In this document: positions 1-9,355 of the stretch, piece by piece
How positions within the stretch are numbered: the first letter of the stretch is position 1
Layout of the letters: the number at the start of each line of letters is the position of its first letter
Origin: Posidoniimonas polymericola
GTDB taxonomy: Bacteria; Planctomycetota; Planctomycetia; Pirellulales; Lacipirellulaceae
Direction of reading: 5' to 3'
DNA length: 64,000 nt
Assembly (NCBI RefSeq): GCF_007859935.1
Contig: NZ_SJPO01000001.1
Span: forward strand, 806,001-870,000
Position numbers and translations under genes: made by a program
The notes under the pieces: model-generated
Seen by the model: only the letters and a program-made list of their open reading frames with translations
What the model was told of the DNA's origin: nothing
Database searches by the model: none

Positions 1-420
1 GGACCCGCCGTCGTGGAGGATCGCGCCTCCCATGGTGTCCTTGGGGAGGGCCGCGAGGTGGATCGAGACCGCCGCGATCGAGGCCAACGTCAGCCCGCAG
101 AACAGGCCGAAGGCGGGCCCGGCGTACTTCTCCAGCGGGTGCAGGAACTTGACCTGTACTGGCGACAGCGTGGTCCCAAGGGTCTTGAGGACCGTCACTG
201 TGAGGGCGAACAGGCCCCAGAACACCATCAGGTCAAGAATATACGTGTACTCGCCCCCAGCGGCCTCGTCGGCCCAGACGGTTAGCGGCTGGTAGAAGCC
301 AAATGCGACCACGCTGGCCAGGATCATGTGGCAGAGCAGCAGCAGGTTGTGCCACAGGCCCTCGCGGACGGTCATCGCGAACCCGGCGAAGAAGACAACG
401 GCGACAATCGCAATGAACAT
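1..420 (-). CDS. CvpA-like membrane protein, partial (C-terminus outside window)
   Basis: A minus-strand reading frame starts at an ATG (complement of 418-420) and stays open for 140 codons to the left edge, so the C-terminus is missing. The N-terminus MFIAIVAVVFFAGFAMTVRE and three further hydrophobic stretches (about residues 27-45, 68-85 and 107-130) give roughly four membrane helices with short polar loops, which resembles the CvpA (colicin V production) family. It lies 62 bp downstream of the GspE-like gene on the same strand and is probably co-transcribed with it. The family link rests on topology and general sequence character, not on a catalytic motif. Function unknown; an unassigned inner-membrane protein is the safe reading. 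Confidence 0.65.
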   Translation of the reverse strand, partial: MFIAIVAVVFFAGFAMTVREGLWHNLLLLCHMILASVVAFGFYQPLTVWADEAAGGEYTYILDLMVFWGLFALTVTVLKTLGTTLSPVQVKFLHPLEKYAGPAFGLFCGLTLASIAAVSIHLAALPKDTMGGAILHDGGS

Positions 421-482
421 GGGGAACTGGCGGTTGGATCGGGTGGTTGGGGGAAGTCGGAACGCGTGCTGTGGGCCGTGGG

Positions 483-2504
483 TTACTGCTTCAGCACCCG
501 CTGCAGCTCGTTGAGCGAGGTCGTGCCTTTGACGATCAGCAGGATGCCCTCTTCCTGGAGTGTCCGCATGCCGGCGTCCCGGGCCGCCTTGCGGACGTTC
601 TCCAGCTTGGGCTGCTTGCGGAGCACCTCGCGGACCTGATCGTCGACGATCAGCAGCTCGAACAAACCGGTGCGGCCGAAGTAGCCGCTTCCCGAGCACT
701 TGGGGCACGGCTTGTTCTGCTCTTCCGCGGTCGGCGGGCGGTACAGCCGCTCGGCCTTGGCGGCCGGGATCTTCAGCTTCTGCAGCAGGGCCGGGGCCGG
801 CTCGTAGCCGACCTTGCACTCGGGGCAGAGCACCCGGATCAGACGCGTGTTGAGGACCGCCGAGATCGCCTGGCAGAATTCCTTGTGCGGGGCCTTCTTC
901 TGCAGCACCCGTAGCATCGCCTCGGGGGCGTCCTTTGCACGGGTGGTGGTGAGCACCAGCTTGCCGCTGTTGGCCTGCTCGATCAGCTCCTTGGCCGACT
1001 CCGGGTTCTCGAAGTCCCGCACGATGTAGAAGTCGGGGTACTTGCGGATCAGCTTGGGCATCAGCGTGGCGGGGGATTCGCCGGCCGCTGTGTCGTAGAA
1101 GTGCGGGGCGATGTTCTCGATTTCCCGCTGCGGGTCGGACTTCTCCTCGATCGAGAACACGTCCCGCATGAGCCGGTCGGTCTCCAGCAGCGAGACGTCC
1201 ACCAGCGTGGTGAGGCCGCCCTCGGGCATTGCGGAGACCAGCAGCAGCCCCTCGCTCTGCTGCAGGGCGTCGGCCCACGGCTGGGACAGCTTGTCCCGCA
1301 TCCCGAGCTCGGCGAAGGAGTTCAGCGGCTTCGAGTTGGAGCTTTGCAGCGAGACCATCACCCGCTCGCCGGTCTTGACGCCCTGGCTGATGATCGGGCA
1401 GGTAAAATCGGCCCCGTTGTACTTGGCGGCGAACTTGCCGGACTGCTTCTTGACCCGCTCTTTGACGTCCATGTCGGCGAGCTGCTTCATGACGGCCAGC
1501 ATGACGTCGCCGGACTCGCGGTCGCGTGGCTCGCCGACGTCCCAGACGCCGTCGATGTAGTGCCGCACGCCGACCGCCTCCTGGCCGTAGTCGAGCAGCA
1601 CGCGGTCGCTGCGGCGCTTGGTCATGTCGGCGATCAGCTCCTTGACCAGCACGTAGCCTGGCGAGAGCCGGGCGGTCATCAGGTTGGCCTGGTTGGCGCG
1701 GTCGTCTATACCCCCCTTGGCGATCAGGTCGACCGGCGGGCCCTTCTCGTAGTCGGCCTTCTTTTCCACGTCGATCTTGGCCCCGAATTTGTTCGCCAGG
1801 GTCGCCATGGTGTACTGCCACCAATCCTTCGTGAAGACCTTCTGGTGCTGCTGGACCGAGCGGTTGTGGGCGATTGCAAACGCGATAAACGGCCCCAGGA
1901 CGAGCAGGGCGTAGACGCTGATGCCGGCGGCGTAGATTGGCAGCAGGATGACCACCAGTAGGCCAATCAACCCGCAGCCCACGACGATGCCGTTCCACAG
2001 GGCGTAGCCCAGCTTATGGATCTGTGACGCCCGGTTCACCCAGTCACAGGTGCGGATCCAGATCAGGTACAGCAGCAGCACCGGCAGCAGCTTGAGCCAC
2101 GACACAAACGGCCGGGTGTCGCGGTACATGGCGTGCGAGTCGCCCCACTTGTCCTGCAGCCCCTCGGCGCGGCCCCGCTGCAGGCCGTCCGAGTCGGTGT
2201 AGGTCGGGCCGCTCGCCGCGGGGCGGTTGCCCGACACGGGCACCGGGGCGTCGGTCGACTCTGGGTTTTCCGGAGCGTCGGGCGCCTCGGGGGCGTCAAT
2301 AGCTCCCTGGTCGGCGGCGGCGTTGGCCGCCCGCCGAGCGTTCTGCCCCTCGAGCTCCTGCCCAGCCGCTTGGGCGCCAAGCACGTCGCCGAGGCCAACC
2401 TGTCCGAAACAATGAGCAGGACCAAGCAGCAAAATCGCCAGCACGGCCGGCGCAAGGACCCCAAGGGTCCCGGGGAGGGATAGTCGGAGCACAGCTTGCT
2501 TCAT
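483..2504 (-). CDS. Membrane-anchored GspE/PilB-like protein with degenerate ATPase site
   Basis: A 673-residue protein. Residues 1-35 look like a signal peptide or anchor, an acidic Ala/Pro-rich linker follows, and two or three membrane helices lie at about 135-215. The C-terminal half follows the layout of type II secretion/type IV pilus ATPases, including the paired zinc motif CPECKVGYEP...CPKCSGSGYFGR typical of GspE/PilB. The Walker A position reads SAMPEGGLTTL instead of GPTGSGKTT, and the Walker B region reads YPDFYIVRDFENPESA instead of DPDVILVGEIRDxETA, so ATP hydrolysis is unlikely. It is translationally coupled to the upstream PilT-like gene (they share base 2504). It may be a structural partner or regulator of a pilus or secretion motor; that role is inference. 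Confidence 0.8.
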   Translation of the reverse strand: MKQAVLRLSLPGTLGVLAPAVLAILLLGPAHCFGQVGLGDVLGAQAAGQELEGQNARRAANAAADQGAIDAPEAPDAPENPESTDAPVPVSGNRPAASGPTYTDSDGLQRGRAEGLQDKWGDSHAMYRDTRPFVSWLKLLPVLLLYLIWIRTCDWVNRASQIHKLGYALWNGIVVGCGLIGLLVVILLPIYAAGISVYALLVLGPFIAFAIAHNRSVQQHQKVFTKDWWQYTMATLANKFGAKIDVEKKADYEKGPPVDLIAKGGIDDRANQANLMTARLSPGYVLVKELIADMTKRRSDRVLLDYGQEAVGVRHYIDGVWDVGEPRDRESGDVMLAVMKQLADMDVKERVKKQSGKFAAKYNGADFTCPIISQGVKTGERVMVSLQSSNSKPLNSFAELGMRDKLSQPWADALQQSEGLLLVSAMPEGGLTTLVDVSLLETDRLMRDVFSIEEKSDPQREIENIAPHFYDTAAGESPATLMPKLIRKYPDFYIVRDFENPESAKELIEQANSGKLVLTTTRAKDAPEAMLRVLQKKAPHKEFCQAISAVLNTRLIRVLCPECKVGYEPAPALLQKLKIPAAKAERLYRPPTAEEQNKPCPKCSGSGYFGRTGLFELLIVDDQVREVLRKQPKLENVRKAARDAGMRTLQEEGILLIVKGTTSLNELQRVLKQ

Positions 2505-3652
2505 CAGAGGATACCGCCCTGGGACACGTCGATTCCCTTGAGGGCCATTTTCAATTGCTCGGGATCGGGGGCGACTTCCATCGCGACCGTGCGGTCGATC
2601 AGCTCGGCGTCGACCAGGCCCTTGAGGCTTTGGGTGAAGTTTTGCATGCCGTCCTCGGCGCCGATCCGGATGGCGTCACCGAGCTTGGCGTCCTCTTCCT
2701 CGAGCACCAGTTTGCGGATCAGCGGCGTGAAGGTCATGATCTCGACCGTCGGCACCCGGCTGACGCCCGGCTTGATGCTCTTGAGGAGCTTCTGGGCGAC
2801 AATCCCCTTCATGTTGAACGCGATCGCGCTCCGCAGGGCGGGGTGCATGTCCTGCGGGAAGAGGTCGAGGATACGGCCGATGGTGGTCGACGCGCTCGAG
2901 GCGTGGATCGTCCCGAACACCAGGTGGCCCGTTTCGGCCGCGTGGATGGCGGTCATGAAGGTCTCTTTGTCACGCATCTCGCCGACCAGGATGATGTCCG
3001 GGTCCTGGCGGACGGCGTGCTTCATGCCGATCTCGAAGTCGATTACGTCCAGGCCGATTTCGCGTTGATTCACGAGGCACTTGTCCTCGGTGAACACAAA
3101 TTCAATCGGGTCTTCCAGCGTCAGGATGTGCTTGCGGTAGTGCCGGTTGATCCAGTTGAGCATCGAGCCGATGGTCGTGCTCTTGCCGGAACCCGTAACC
3201 CCCGCCAGCAGCACCATGCCCTGGTCGAACTTGCAGAGGTGCTCGACCGAGCCGGGCAGGTACAGGCCCTCGAAGTCCGGGATGAAGTTGTTGACCCGCC
3301 GCGCGACCAGGCCCATGTGGCCGAGCTGCTGCAGCAGGTTGACGCGGAACCGCCAGTCGACGCCGTCGACGTTGACGGTGTGGGCGAAGTCGGCGCCGCC
3401 GTCCCGCTCGAAGATCTTGCGGCTGCGGTCGTTCATCAGCGGGTAGAGGAGGTGCAGCATCTCCTCGTCGCGGATGGCGGGCGAGTTGAGCGCCCGCAGC
3501 GTGCCGCCGACCCGCATCATCGGCGGTTTGCCGACCTTCAGGTGCAGGTCCGAAGCCTCCTGCTTGACGCAGGCGCGGAACAGCTTGTTTACCTCCAGAT
3601 CCGCCGTGTTGGGGATCAGTCCGCTCTTGACGGCCTCGGCGACACTCGCCAT
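2504..3652 (-). CDS. pilT: PilT/PilU-like twitching motility ATPase
   Basis: A 382-residue cytoplasmic ATPase of the PilT group, which powers type IV pilus retraction. Visible motifs: Walker A LLAGVTGSGKSTTIGSML, the Asp-box region LTLEDPIEFVF, Walker B DPDIILVGEMRDKETF, and the His-box ETGHLVFGTIHASSAS. The N-terminal stretch ACVKQEASDLHLKVGKPPM matches the PilT start (SDLHLxxGxPP). The ATG at 3652 suits the family length of 350-380. It is the first gene of a minus-strand pair; its stop overlaps the start of the GspE-like gene, which argues for one functional unit. A DNA tandem repeat lies immediately upstream. The exact subgroup (PilT, PilU or a planctomycete-specific paralogue) cannot be fixed by eye. 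Confidence 0.9.
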   Translation of the reverse strand: MASVAEAVKSGLIPNTADLEVNKLFRACVKQEASDLHLKVGKPPMMRVGGTLRALNSPAIRDEEMLHLLYPLMNDRSRKIFERDGGADFAHTVNVDGVDWRFRVNLLQQLGHMGLVARRVNNFIPDFEGLYLPGSVEHLCKFDQGMVLLAGVTGSGKSTTIGSMLNWINRHYRKHILTLEDPIEFVFTEDKCLVNQREIGLDVIDFEIGMKHAVRQDPDIILVGEMRDKETFMTAIHAAETGHLVFGTIHASSASTTIGRILDLFPQDMHPALRSAIAFNMKGIVAQKLLKSIKPGVSRVPTVEIMTFTPLIRKLVLEEEDAKLGDAIRIGAEDGMQNFTQSLKGLVDAELIDRTVAMEVAPDPEQLKMALKGIDVSQGGIL

Positions 3653-3670
3653 CGGTCGCTCTCCTCTGCG

Positions 3671-3722
3671 TAGCTGTTGGGGGGTAGCTGTTAGGGGGTA
3701 GCTGTTGGTCTAGCCGTTGGGG
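3671..3722. repeat. Imperfect tandem repeat upstream of pilT-like gene
   Basis: Four consecutive 12-14 base units beginning TAGC(T/C)GTT followed by a G run: 3671-3684, 3685-3698, 3699-3710 and 3711-3722. The repeat occupies the region just upstream (minus strand) of the PilT-like start codon at 3652, where a promoter or leader would lie. No known regulatory element was recognised. The rest of 3723-3871 is GC-rich with a strong CCCGGGCGG/GGGGCGGG-type self-complementary stretch but no T tract. Confidence 0.7.
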
Positions 3723-3871
3723 CTTCCCAATTTTCGCCCGACGCGCAGGGCGTTGCCGTGCCCCGTGCCGGGAAACCCCCAGCATACACCGAAGAAGGCG
3801 GCAGGTGGACCTCCTGGAGAAGAATCTAGCGGTCCCCGCCCGGGCGGCCACGCGGCCCGCCCCGGGGCGGG

Positions 3872-5104
3872 TCAGGCGGCCTGCCCGGGCTCGCCGTGGC
3901 GGTCGGCGGCGGGCGGCGCCGCCCAGGCGCTCAGCGCCCAGAATGCCGGTGGCAGCAGGGCCGCCATCCCCAGGCAGCACCACCACGGCAGCCGCGGGTC
4001 GATCTGGTACAGGAGTCCACCGACCAGCGGGGCCCCCACGAACGCGGTGGCGTGCGACACCGAGTTCAGCCCCATGTAGGCCCCTCGGTTGCGGCCACTC
4101 GACCGCCGGGCGACGTGCGTCATGCCGAACGGGGCGTTGAGCATCTCGCCGGCGGTCCACACCACCGCCAACGCCACCGCCCAGGCGAAACCGCCGCCGA
4201 ACGGCGAGCAGCCAAACCCCAGGCAGAACAGCAGCGTGCCGACCGCCACGACCCGCAGCGGCGGCAGCCGGCGGAGCTTCTCGGTCAGGATCATCTCGAA
4301 CACGACAATCAGCGCCGTGTTGACGACAAAGATCGTGCCGATCTGGTCCTCGCCCAGGCCGTACTGCTCGGCCAGGTACATCGGCAGCGTGCTGATGATC
4401 TGGAAGAACACCAGCCCAGCGGCCGACTGCAGCAGCAGGAACATCAGGAACGGACGGTCGGCGAATGGGCCGCCTAGCGAAGTCCGGCGGGGGCTCTCGG
4501 GGGTCGCCGCGGCGGGGCCGGACAGGTCGAAGGCCGTGAGAGTCACCACCGCCGACAACAGCACAAACACGCCGTTAATCGAGAACAGCAGCGGCCACAG
4601 TCCGGCGTGCGCCAGGTAGCCGCCCACCGCCGGCCCGATCGACATCCCCAGGTTCATCGCCAGCCGGTTCAACGCGAACGCCCGCGACAGCAGCTCAGGC
4701 GGGGCGTGGTCGGAGGTCGCGGTGGCGATCGCCGGGCGGATGGTCTCTGCGGCGATGCTCAGGTACAGCAGCACCGCGCCGAACTGCGTGGTCTGGGTGC
4801 AGGCCGCCAGCGCGGCGTAGGCCGGCGCGCTCAGCAGCAGCGAGCCCAGCACCACCCGCATCGCACCAACCCGCTCGGTGAGCCACCCCCCAAGGTACGC
4901 GCCCGCGACTCCTCCCAGGCCGTAGATCGCCAGGAACTGGATAGCCAACGCAGGGTCGACGCCGTGCACCTTCTTGAGGTAGATCGCCAGGAACGGCAGC
5001 ACCATCGTGCCGCAGCGGTTAACAAAGATCAGCGCAGCCAGCAGCCAGACCGCGCGGGGCAGGCCGCTGTACGCTTCGCGGTAGAGGGCAATCAGGCGGG
5101 GCAT
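3872..5104 (-). CDS. Major facilitator superfamily transporter
   Basis: A 410-residue membrane protein with about twelve hydrophobic segments, the size and pattern of an MFS permease. The loop after the second helix reads GGWLTERVGAMRV, a form of the MFS motif A (GxLaDrxGrr). The start is placed at the ATG of MPRLIALYREAY (5104); an upstream in-frame start at 5245 would add 47 residues of Pro/Arg-rich, non-membrane sequence that looks like leader DNA. The substrate cannot be read; the general form is that of a drug or sugar efflux-type permease. It is a single gene flanked by intergenic gaps of about 200 bp. Confidence 0.85.
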   Translation of the reverse strand: MPRLIALYREAYSGLPRAVWLLAALIFVNRCGTMVLPFLAIYLKKVHGVDPALAIQFLAIYGLGGVAGAYLGGWLTERVGAMRVVLGSLLLSAPAYAALAACTQTTQFGAVLLYLSIAAETIRPAIATATSDHAPPELLSRAFALNRLAMNLGMSIGPAVGGYLAHAGLWPLLFSINGVFVLLSAVVTLTAFDLSGPAAATPESPRRTSLGGPFADRPFLMFLLLQSAAGLVFFQIISTLPMYLAEQYGLGEDQIGTIFVVNTALIVVFEMILTEKLRRLPPLRVVAVGTLLFCLGFGCSPFGGGFAWAVALAVVWTAGEMLNAPFGMTHVARRSSGRNRGAYMGLNSVSHATAFVGAPLVGGLLYQIDPRLPWWCCLGMAALLPPAFWALSAWAAPPAADRHGEPGQAA

Positions 5105-5309
5105 GGGCGTCGTCCGTGGACCGGCCGGTGGGGGTCGATAGTGTACCCAGGACGAATCTGCCCCGGCGCCCCATCGGTCCGGACTGCACCCCCTACAGAC
5201 GGTCGCCGGCGTAGAAGGTTCGCCGGAAGCCGATCCTGACTCCACAGCGAACCCGCCGGGAGCGGCTCGCGTTCCAGGCGATGTGCGGGCCGCGCCAAAT
5301 CGAGGTCGC

Positions 5310-6077
<768 letters not shown>

Positions 6078-6197
6078 TTTGGCGTCGGCGGGCGAAGGCA
6101 GCTGGGGTGGAGTCGCTCATCTTACTCGCCCGGCCTCGGTCGCAGGTAGTGACCGCCGGGTCACTTTCCAGCGTTGCGTAAACAGCACGCCCTGCGA

Positions 6198-6593
6198 CTA
6201 CTCGCCCAATTGGCACTCGCCGGCGGAGCACCGCCCGGTGAGCCTCAGCCGGTAGCGGGCGAAGAAGCGGTACGAAAGGTCGAGCAGCTGCCGCACGCCC
6301 GGCCAACGGGTCACCGCGACCGCTGTCCCCCAGCCAGTAGCGGCGTACAGCCGCCGGAACACCTCGACGCCACGGATTAGTTTGCCGTCGGGCAGGCGGC
6401 CGTGGATCTCGGCCATCAGCGTAGCCATGTCGACGCCCAGCGGCGCGGGGTCGAAGCCGGCGGCCGCGATGTCGGTGAACTCGATCTTCTCCTGCTTGTC
6501 CCAGCGACGCAGCATGTCGATCTCCCGCCGGCAGAGCGGGCAGTCGCCGTCGTAGAAGACTTCGACCTCAGTCGTGGCGGGTTGGTGCTGCAT
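6198..6593 (-). CDS. DCC family (DUF393) thiol-disulfide oxidoreductase-like protein
   Basis: A 131-residue protein starting with [20 protein letters not shown], the defining D-x-D-x-C-P-x-C signature (Cys18 and Cys21) of the DCC/DUF393 family, which is thioredoxin-like. The remaining sequence ([17 protein letters not shown], then [22 protein letters not shown]) also follows the family layout. Members are thought to act in redox or lipid-associated electron transfer, but the substrate is unknown. It is transcribed away from the cytochrome P450 gene across a 257-bp divergent region; shared regulation is possible but not shown. Confidence 0.88.
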   Translation of the reverse strand: MQHQPATTEVEVFYDGDCPLCRREIDMLRRWDKQEKIEFTDIAAAGFDPAPLGVDMATLMAEIHGRLPDGKLIRGVEVFRRLYAATGWGTAVAVTRWPGVRQLLDLSYRFFARYRLRLTGRCSAGECQLGE

Positions 6594-6850
6594 GGTAGGT
6601 TGAGGGCGGCCGTATTGGAGTCCGTATAAACTGTAGCCCGCCCGCCAGCGGTGGACAGGCTCCTCGTCGATTGCGGCAACCAGTAGGTCGAGAATCGGGC
6701 CGAAGTGATCGCGTCGTTCGGCGACCCGATCTACGATAGGGCGAGTTGCATGCGATGCCCACGGCGGTGGATCCGCCTTGCCCCTCTCCCCATCGACTGA
6801 AGCGGCGCCACGGCCGAGCGCGCAGGGTCATTACCCGTGATTGGCGCGCT

Positions 6851-8341
6851 ATGGCGCTCAATTCTGCGGCTCACAATTCCACATCGTCCAGCGGTTCGTG
6901 CCGTTCGTCGCACCCGCCCGGCCCCGCCAACTACAACCGCTGGCTCGGTCTTACCTGGCGGCACGTGGCTTCGTTGTGGCGACAGCCGCTGCAGTACCCG
7001 CTGGAGGTCGCGCACCAGCACGGCGGCCTGAGCAGCTTCCTGCTGCTTTCTAAGCGGGTCTACATCGTTAACCACCCGCGGGTGCTGCACGAGTTCATGG
7101 TCCACCGTCGCGCAGACTTCGTGAAGGCCCCTTGGCAGACCCGCGTCATGCGTCAGGTGCTGGGGGATGGCCTGCTGCTCAGCGAGGGCGAGCTCTGGCT
7201 CCGCCAACGCCGACTCATCCAGCAGGCGTTCCGCGGCGGGGCGATGGACCGCTACGCCCAGATCACGGTCGAAGAGACCGAACGCAGCATCGACGCCTGG
7301 CGTAGCACGCCGCGGATCGATCTGGTCGACGAGATGACCGCCCTGACGATGTCGCTGTCGATCCGCTCGACTGTTGGCTGTCGGCCTGAAGGGCGCGACT
7401 GCCCGTCCCCCGCGGAGCTGGCCGAGGCCGTGATCGAGGGCGCCGACATCCTCAAGCTCGACATGGAGAACCCCCTCTCTCCGCCGGACTGGGCCCCGCT
7501 GCCGAGCCGCCGCCGCAAGCGGGAGGTGATCGGCGTGATCAACCGCTACGTCGCCCAGGCGATCGCCGACCGGCGGGCCGCCCCCACCGCGCACGACGAC
7601 CTGCTCGCCCTGCTGCTCAGGTCGGTCGACGTCGAAGGGGACGGACTCGGCATGAGCGAGCGGCTCGCCCGCGACGAGGTCGTCACGATGCTGCTGGCCG
7701 GCAGTCACGCCTCGAGCGCGACGCTCGGCTGGTTTTGGAAGCTCGTGCTCGGGAAGCCCGACGTGCACCGCAGGCTTGTTGAAGAAGTTGACCAGGTGCT
7801 CGGCGGCCGGCGGGCGACGATCGACGACCTGCCGCGGCTGGCCTACGTCCGCCAGACGCTGCAGGAGACGCTCCGCTTGTTCCCGTCGGCTTGGGTGCTG
7901 TTCTGCCGCCAGGCGGTCCGGTCGACCACGCTCGACGGCTACCGCCTGCGCCGCGGTGCATGGGTGTTCGCTTACCCGTTCGCCACGCACCGCGACCCGC
8001 GGTTCTTTGCCGACCCGCTGCGGTTTGATCCCGAGCGGTTCTCGCCCGAGCGGACGGCCGAGATGGTCGATGGGGCGTACTTTCCGTTCGGGCACGGCCC
8101 GCGGAACTGCATCGGCCAGCACATGGCGATGCTGCAGCTGACGCTCATCGTGGCGACCGTGCTGCAGCGGCTGCGGCTTGAGCCGACCTCGGGCTGCGAC
8201 GACCTGGCCATCCGCCGCGAGCTGTCGATCAGGCCCGCCACGCCCTGCGTGGTCGCGCCGCGGGTGCGGGCGGCGGCCGGCGAGGTGGTTGTGGGCTGGG
8301 CCGCGGCTACAGCCAGTTCCGGCGGCGGAAGTAAACCGTGA
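6851..8341 (+). CDS. Cytochrome P450
   Basis: A 496-residue soluble cytochrome P450. Visible landmarks are the K-helix ETLRLFP (ExxR), the PERF-like FDPERFSPER, and the haem loop FPFGHGPRNCIGQHMA with the Cys ligand. The I-helix reads LLAGSHASSATLGWF, so the usual acid-Thr pair of AGxET is absent. The start is set at the ATG of MALNSAAHN; longer in-frame options (TTG 6746, ATG 6755) add Arg/Pro-rich sequence unlike P450 N-termini. There is no membrane anchor. The last 35 bases overlap the convergent corA gene. The substrate is unknown; general resemblance to the CYP110/CYP102-like bacterial fatty-acid and terpene enzymes is only an impression. Confidence 0.92.
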   Translation: MALNSAAHNSTSSSGSCRSSHPPGPANYNRWLGLTWRHVASLWRQPLQYPLEVAHQHGGLSSFLLLSKRVYIVNHPRVLHEFMVHRRADFVKAPWQTRVMRQVLGDGLLLSEGELWLRQRRLIQQAFRGGAMDRYAQITVEETERSIDAWRSTPRIDLVDEMTALTMSLSIRSTVGCRPEGRDCPSPAELAEAVIEGADILKLDMENPLSPPDWAPLPSRRRKREVIGVINRYVAQAIADRRAAPTAHDDLLALLLRSVDVEGDGLGMSERLARDEVVTMLLAGSHASSATLGWFWKLVLGKPDVHRRLVEEVDQVLGGRRATIDDLPRLAYVRQTLQETLRLFPSAWVLFCRQAVRSTTLDGYRLRRGAWVFAYPFATHRDPRFFADPLRFDPERFSPERTAEMVDGAYFPFGHGPRNCIGQHMAMLQLTLIVATVLQRLRLEPTSGCDDLAIRRELSIRPATPCVVAPRVRAAAGEVVVGWAAATASSGGGSKP

Positions 8342-9284
8342 GCGCGGCCATCACGCCCGCCATCGAGCCGATCACGACCCAGAATGTGCCGGGCCGTGAC
8401 GGGTCGGGCCACAGCGGGACGTTCATGCCGTAGATGCCCGCGATGACCGACACCGGCAGCATCAGCCCGGCAAACACGGTCAGCTTGTTCATCGCGTCGG
8501 CGCTGCGGAGCGAAATCGTGGTCCGGTAGTTCTCGCGGACCTCGCCCACCATGCCGCGGAGGATCTCGACAATCTCCAGCGACGAGGTCATGTGGTCTCG
8601 CACGTGCTCGAGCCGCCGCCGGCCCTCGTCCGAGAGGTGGTCGAGTTCGTTGTCGCACAACTCGATCAGCACCTCGCGCTGGGCCACCTGCACCTGCCAC
8701 AGGTCGAGCACCCGACGGCGGACGTCGGCCAGGTCCTCGAGCAGGTCGTCTTCACAGTCGATGTCGACCGAGCGGTCCTCGAGCACCTCAAGCTCTTGCT
8801 CGTAACGCTTGGCGAGCATCATGCTGTTGTCGACCATCTTGTCGAGGTGCAGGAACAGCAGGTGCCCCACGCCCTTCTTGCTGACCTGGGGGGCGATCCT
8901 CGTGACGCGCCCGACGAGGTACTCGATCGACCCGATCGACTGGGCGTGTACGGTCGCCACCGCCTGGGCGGTGCAGATCAGGTTGATCATGCGGGGACGC
9001 GGCTGGTCGCTCTCTTCGGCGCCGAGCATGCCGTACAGCAGCAGGCCGGCGTAGTCTTCGAAGTAGTCGATGTTGGCCCGGCCGTCGTCCTCGCTCAGCT
9101 CCTCGATCGTGTGGCTCTCGAGGCTCATCAGGTCAGAGAGCGACTGGACCTGCTCCGGGGTTGGAGCCCAGAGATCGAACCACCAGACCGACGGGTTGGC
9201 GCCGTCGTCGGGCAGCCGCGCGGGGAGCGCGTCCCGCGTCTCGACGGTCCCGTCGGGGAGGAAGCGGAAGCAGCGGATGCTCAT
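8307..9284 (-). CDS. corA: CorA-like magnesium/divalent cation transporter
   Basis: A 325-residue protein with a long acidic and helical cytoplasmic N-terminal domain and two C-terminal membrane helices. The first helix ends in the selectivity signature YGMNVPLWPD (GMN), the hallmark of CorA channels, and the protein ends with the short basic tail VYFRRRNWL after the second helix. Length and order fit the family (about 316 residues in enterics). CorA pentamers import Mg2+, with some members moving Co2+ or Zn2+. The 3' end overlaps the convergent P450 gene by 35 bp. It is not obviously in an operon. Confidence 0.93.
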   Translation of the reverse strand: MSIRCFRFLPDGTVETRDALPARLPDDGANPSVWWFDLWAPTPEQVQSLSDLMSLESHTIEELSEDDGRANIDYFEDYAGLLLYGMLGAEESDQPRPRMINLICTAQAVATVHAQSIGSIEYLVGRVTRIAPQVSKKGVGHLLFLHLDKMVDNSMMLAKRYEQELEVLEDRSVDIDCEDDLLEDLADVRRRVLDLWQVQVAQREVLIELCDNELDHLSDEGRRRLEHVRDHMTSSLEIVEILRGMVGEVRENYRTTISLRSADAMNKLTVFAGLMLPVSVIAGIYGMNVPLWPDPSRPGTFWVVIGSMAGVMAALTVYFRRRNWL

Positions 9285-9355
9285 CTTCGGGGCTCGGGCA
9301 GGTCGGGGGAGGCGAATCTCCGGGGCATCCTACCCGATTTCCTGCGGGGCTCGAC

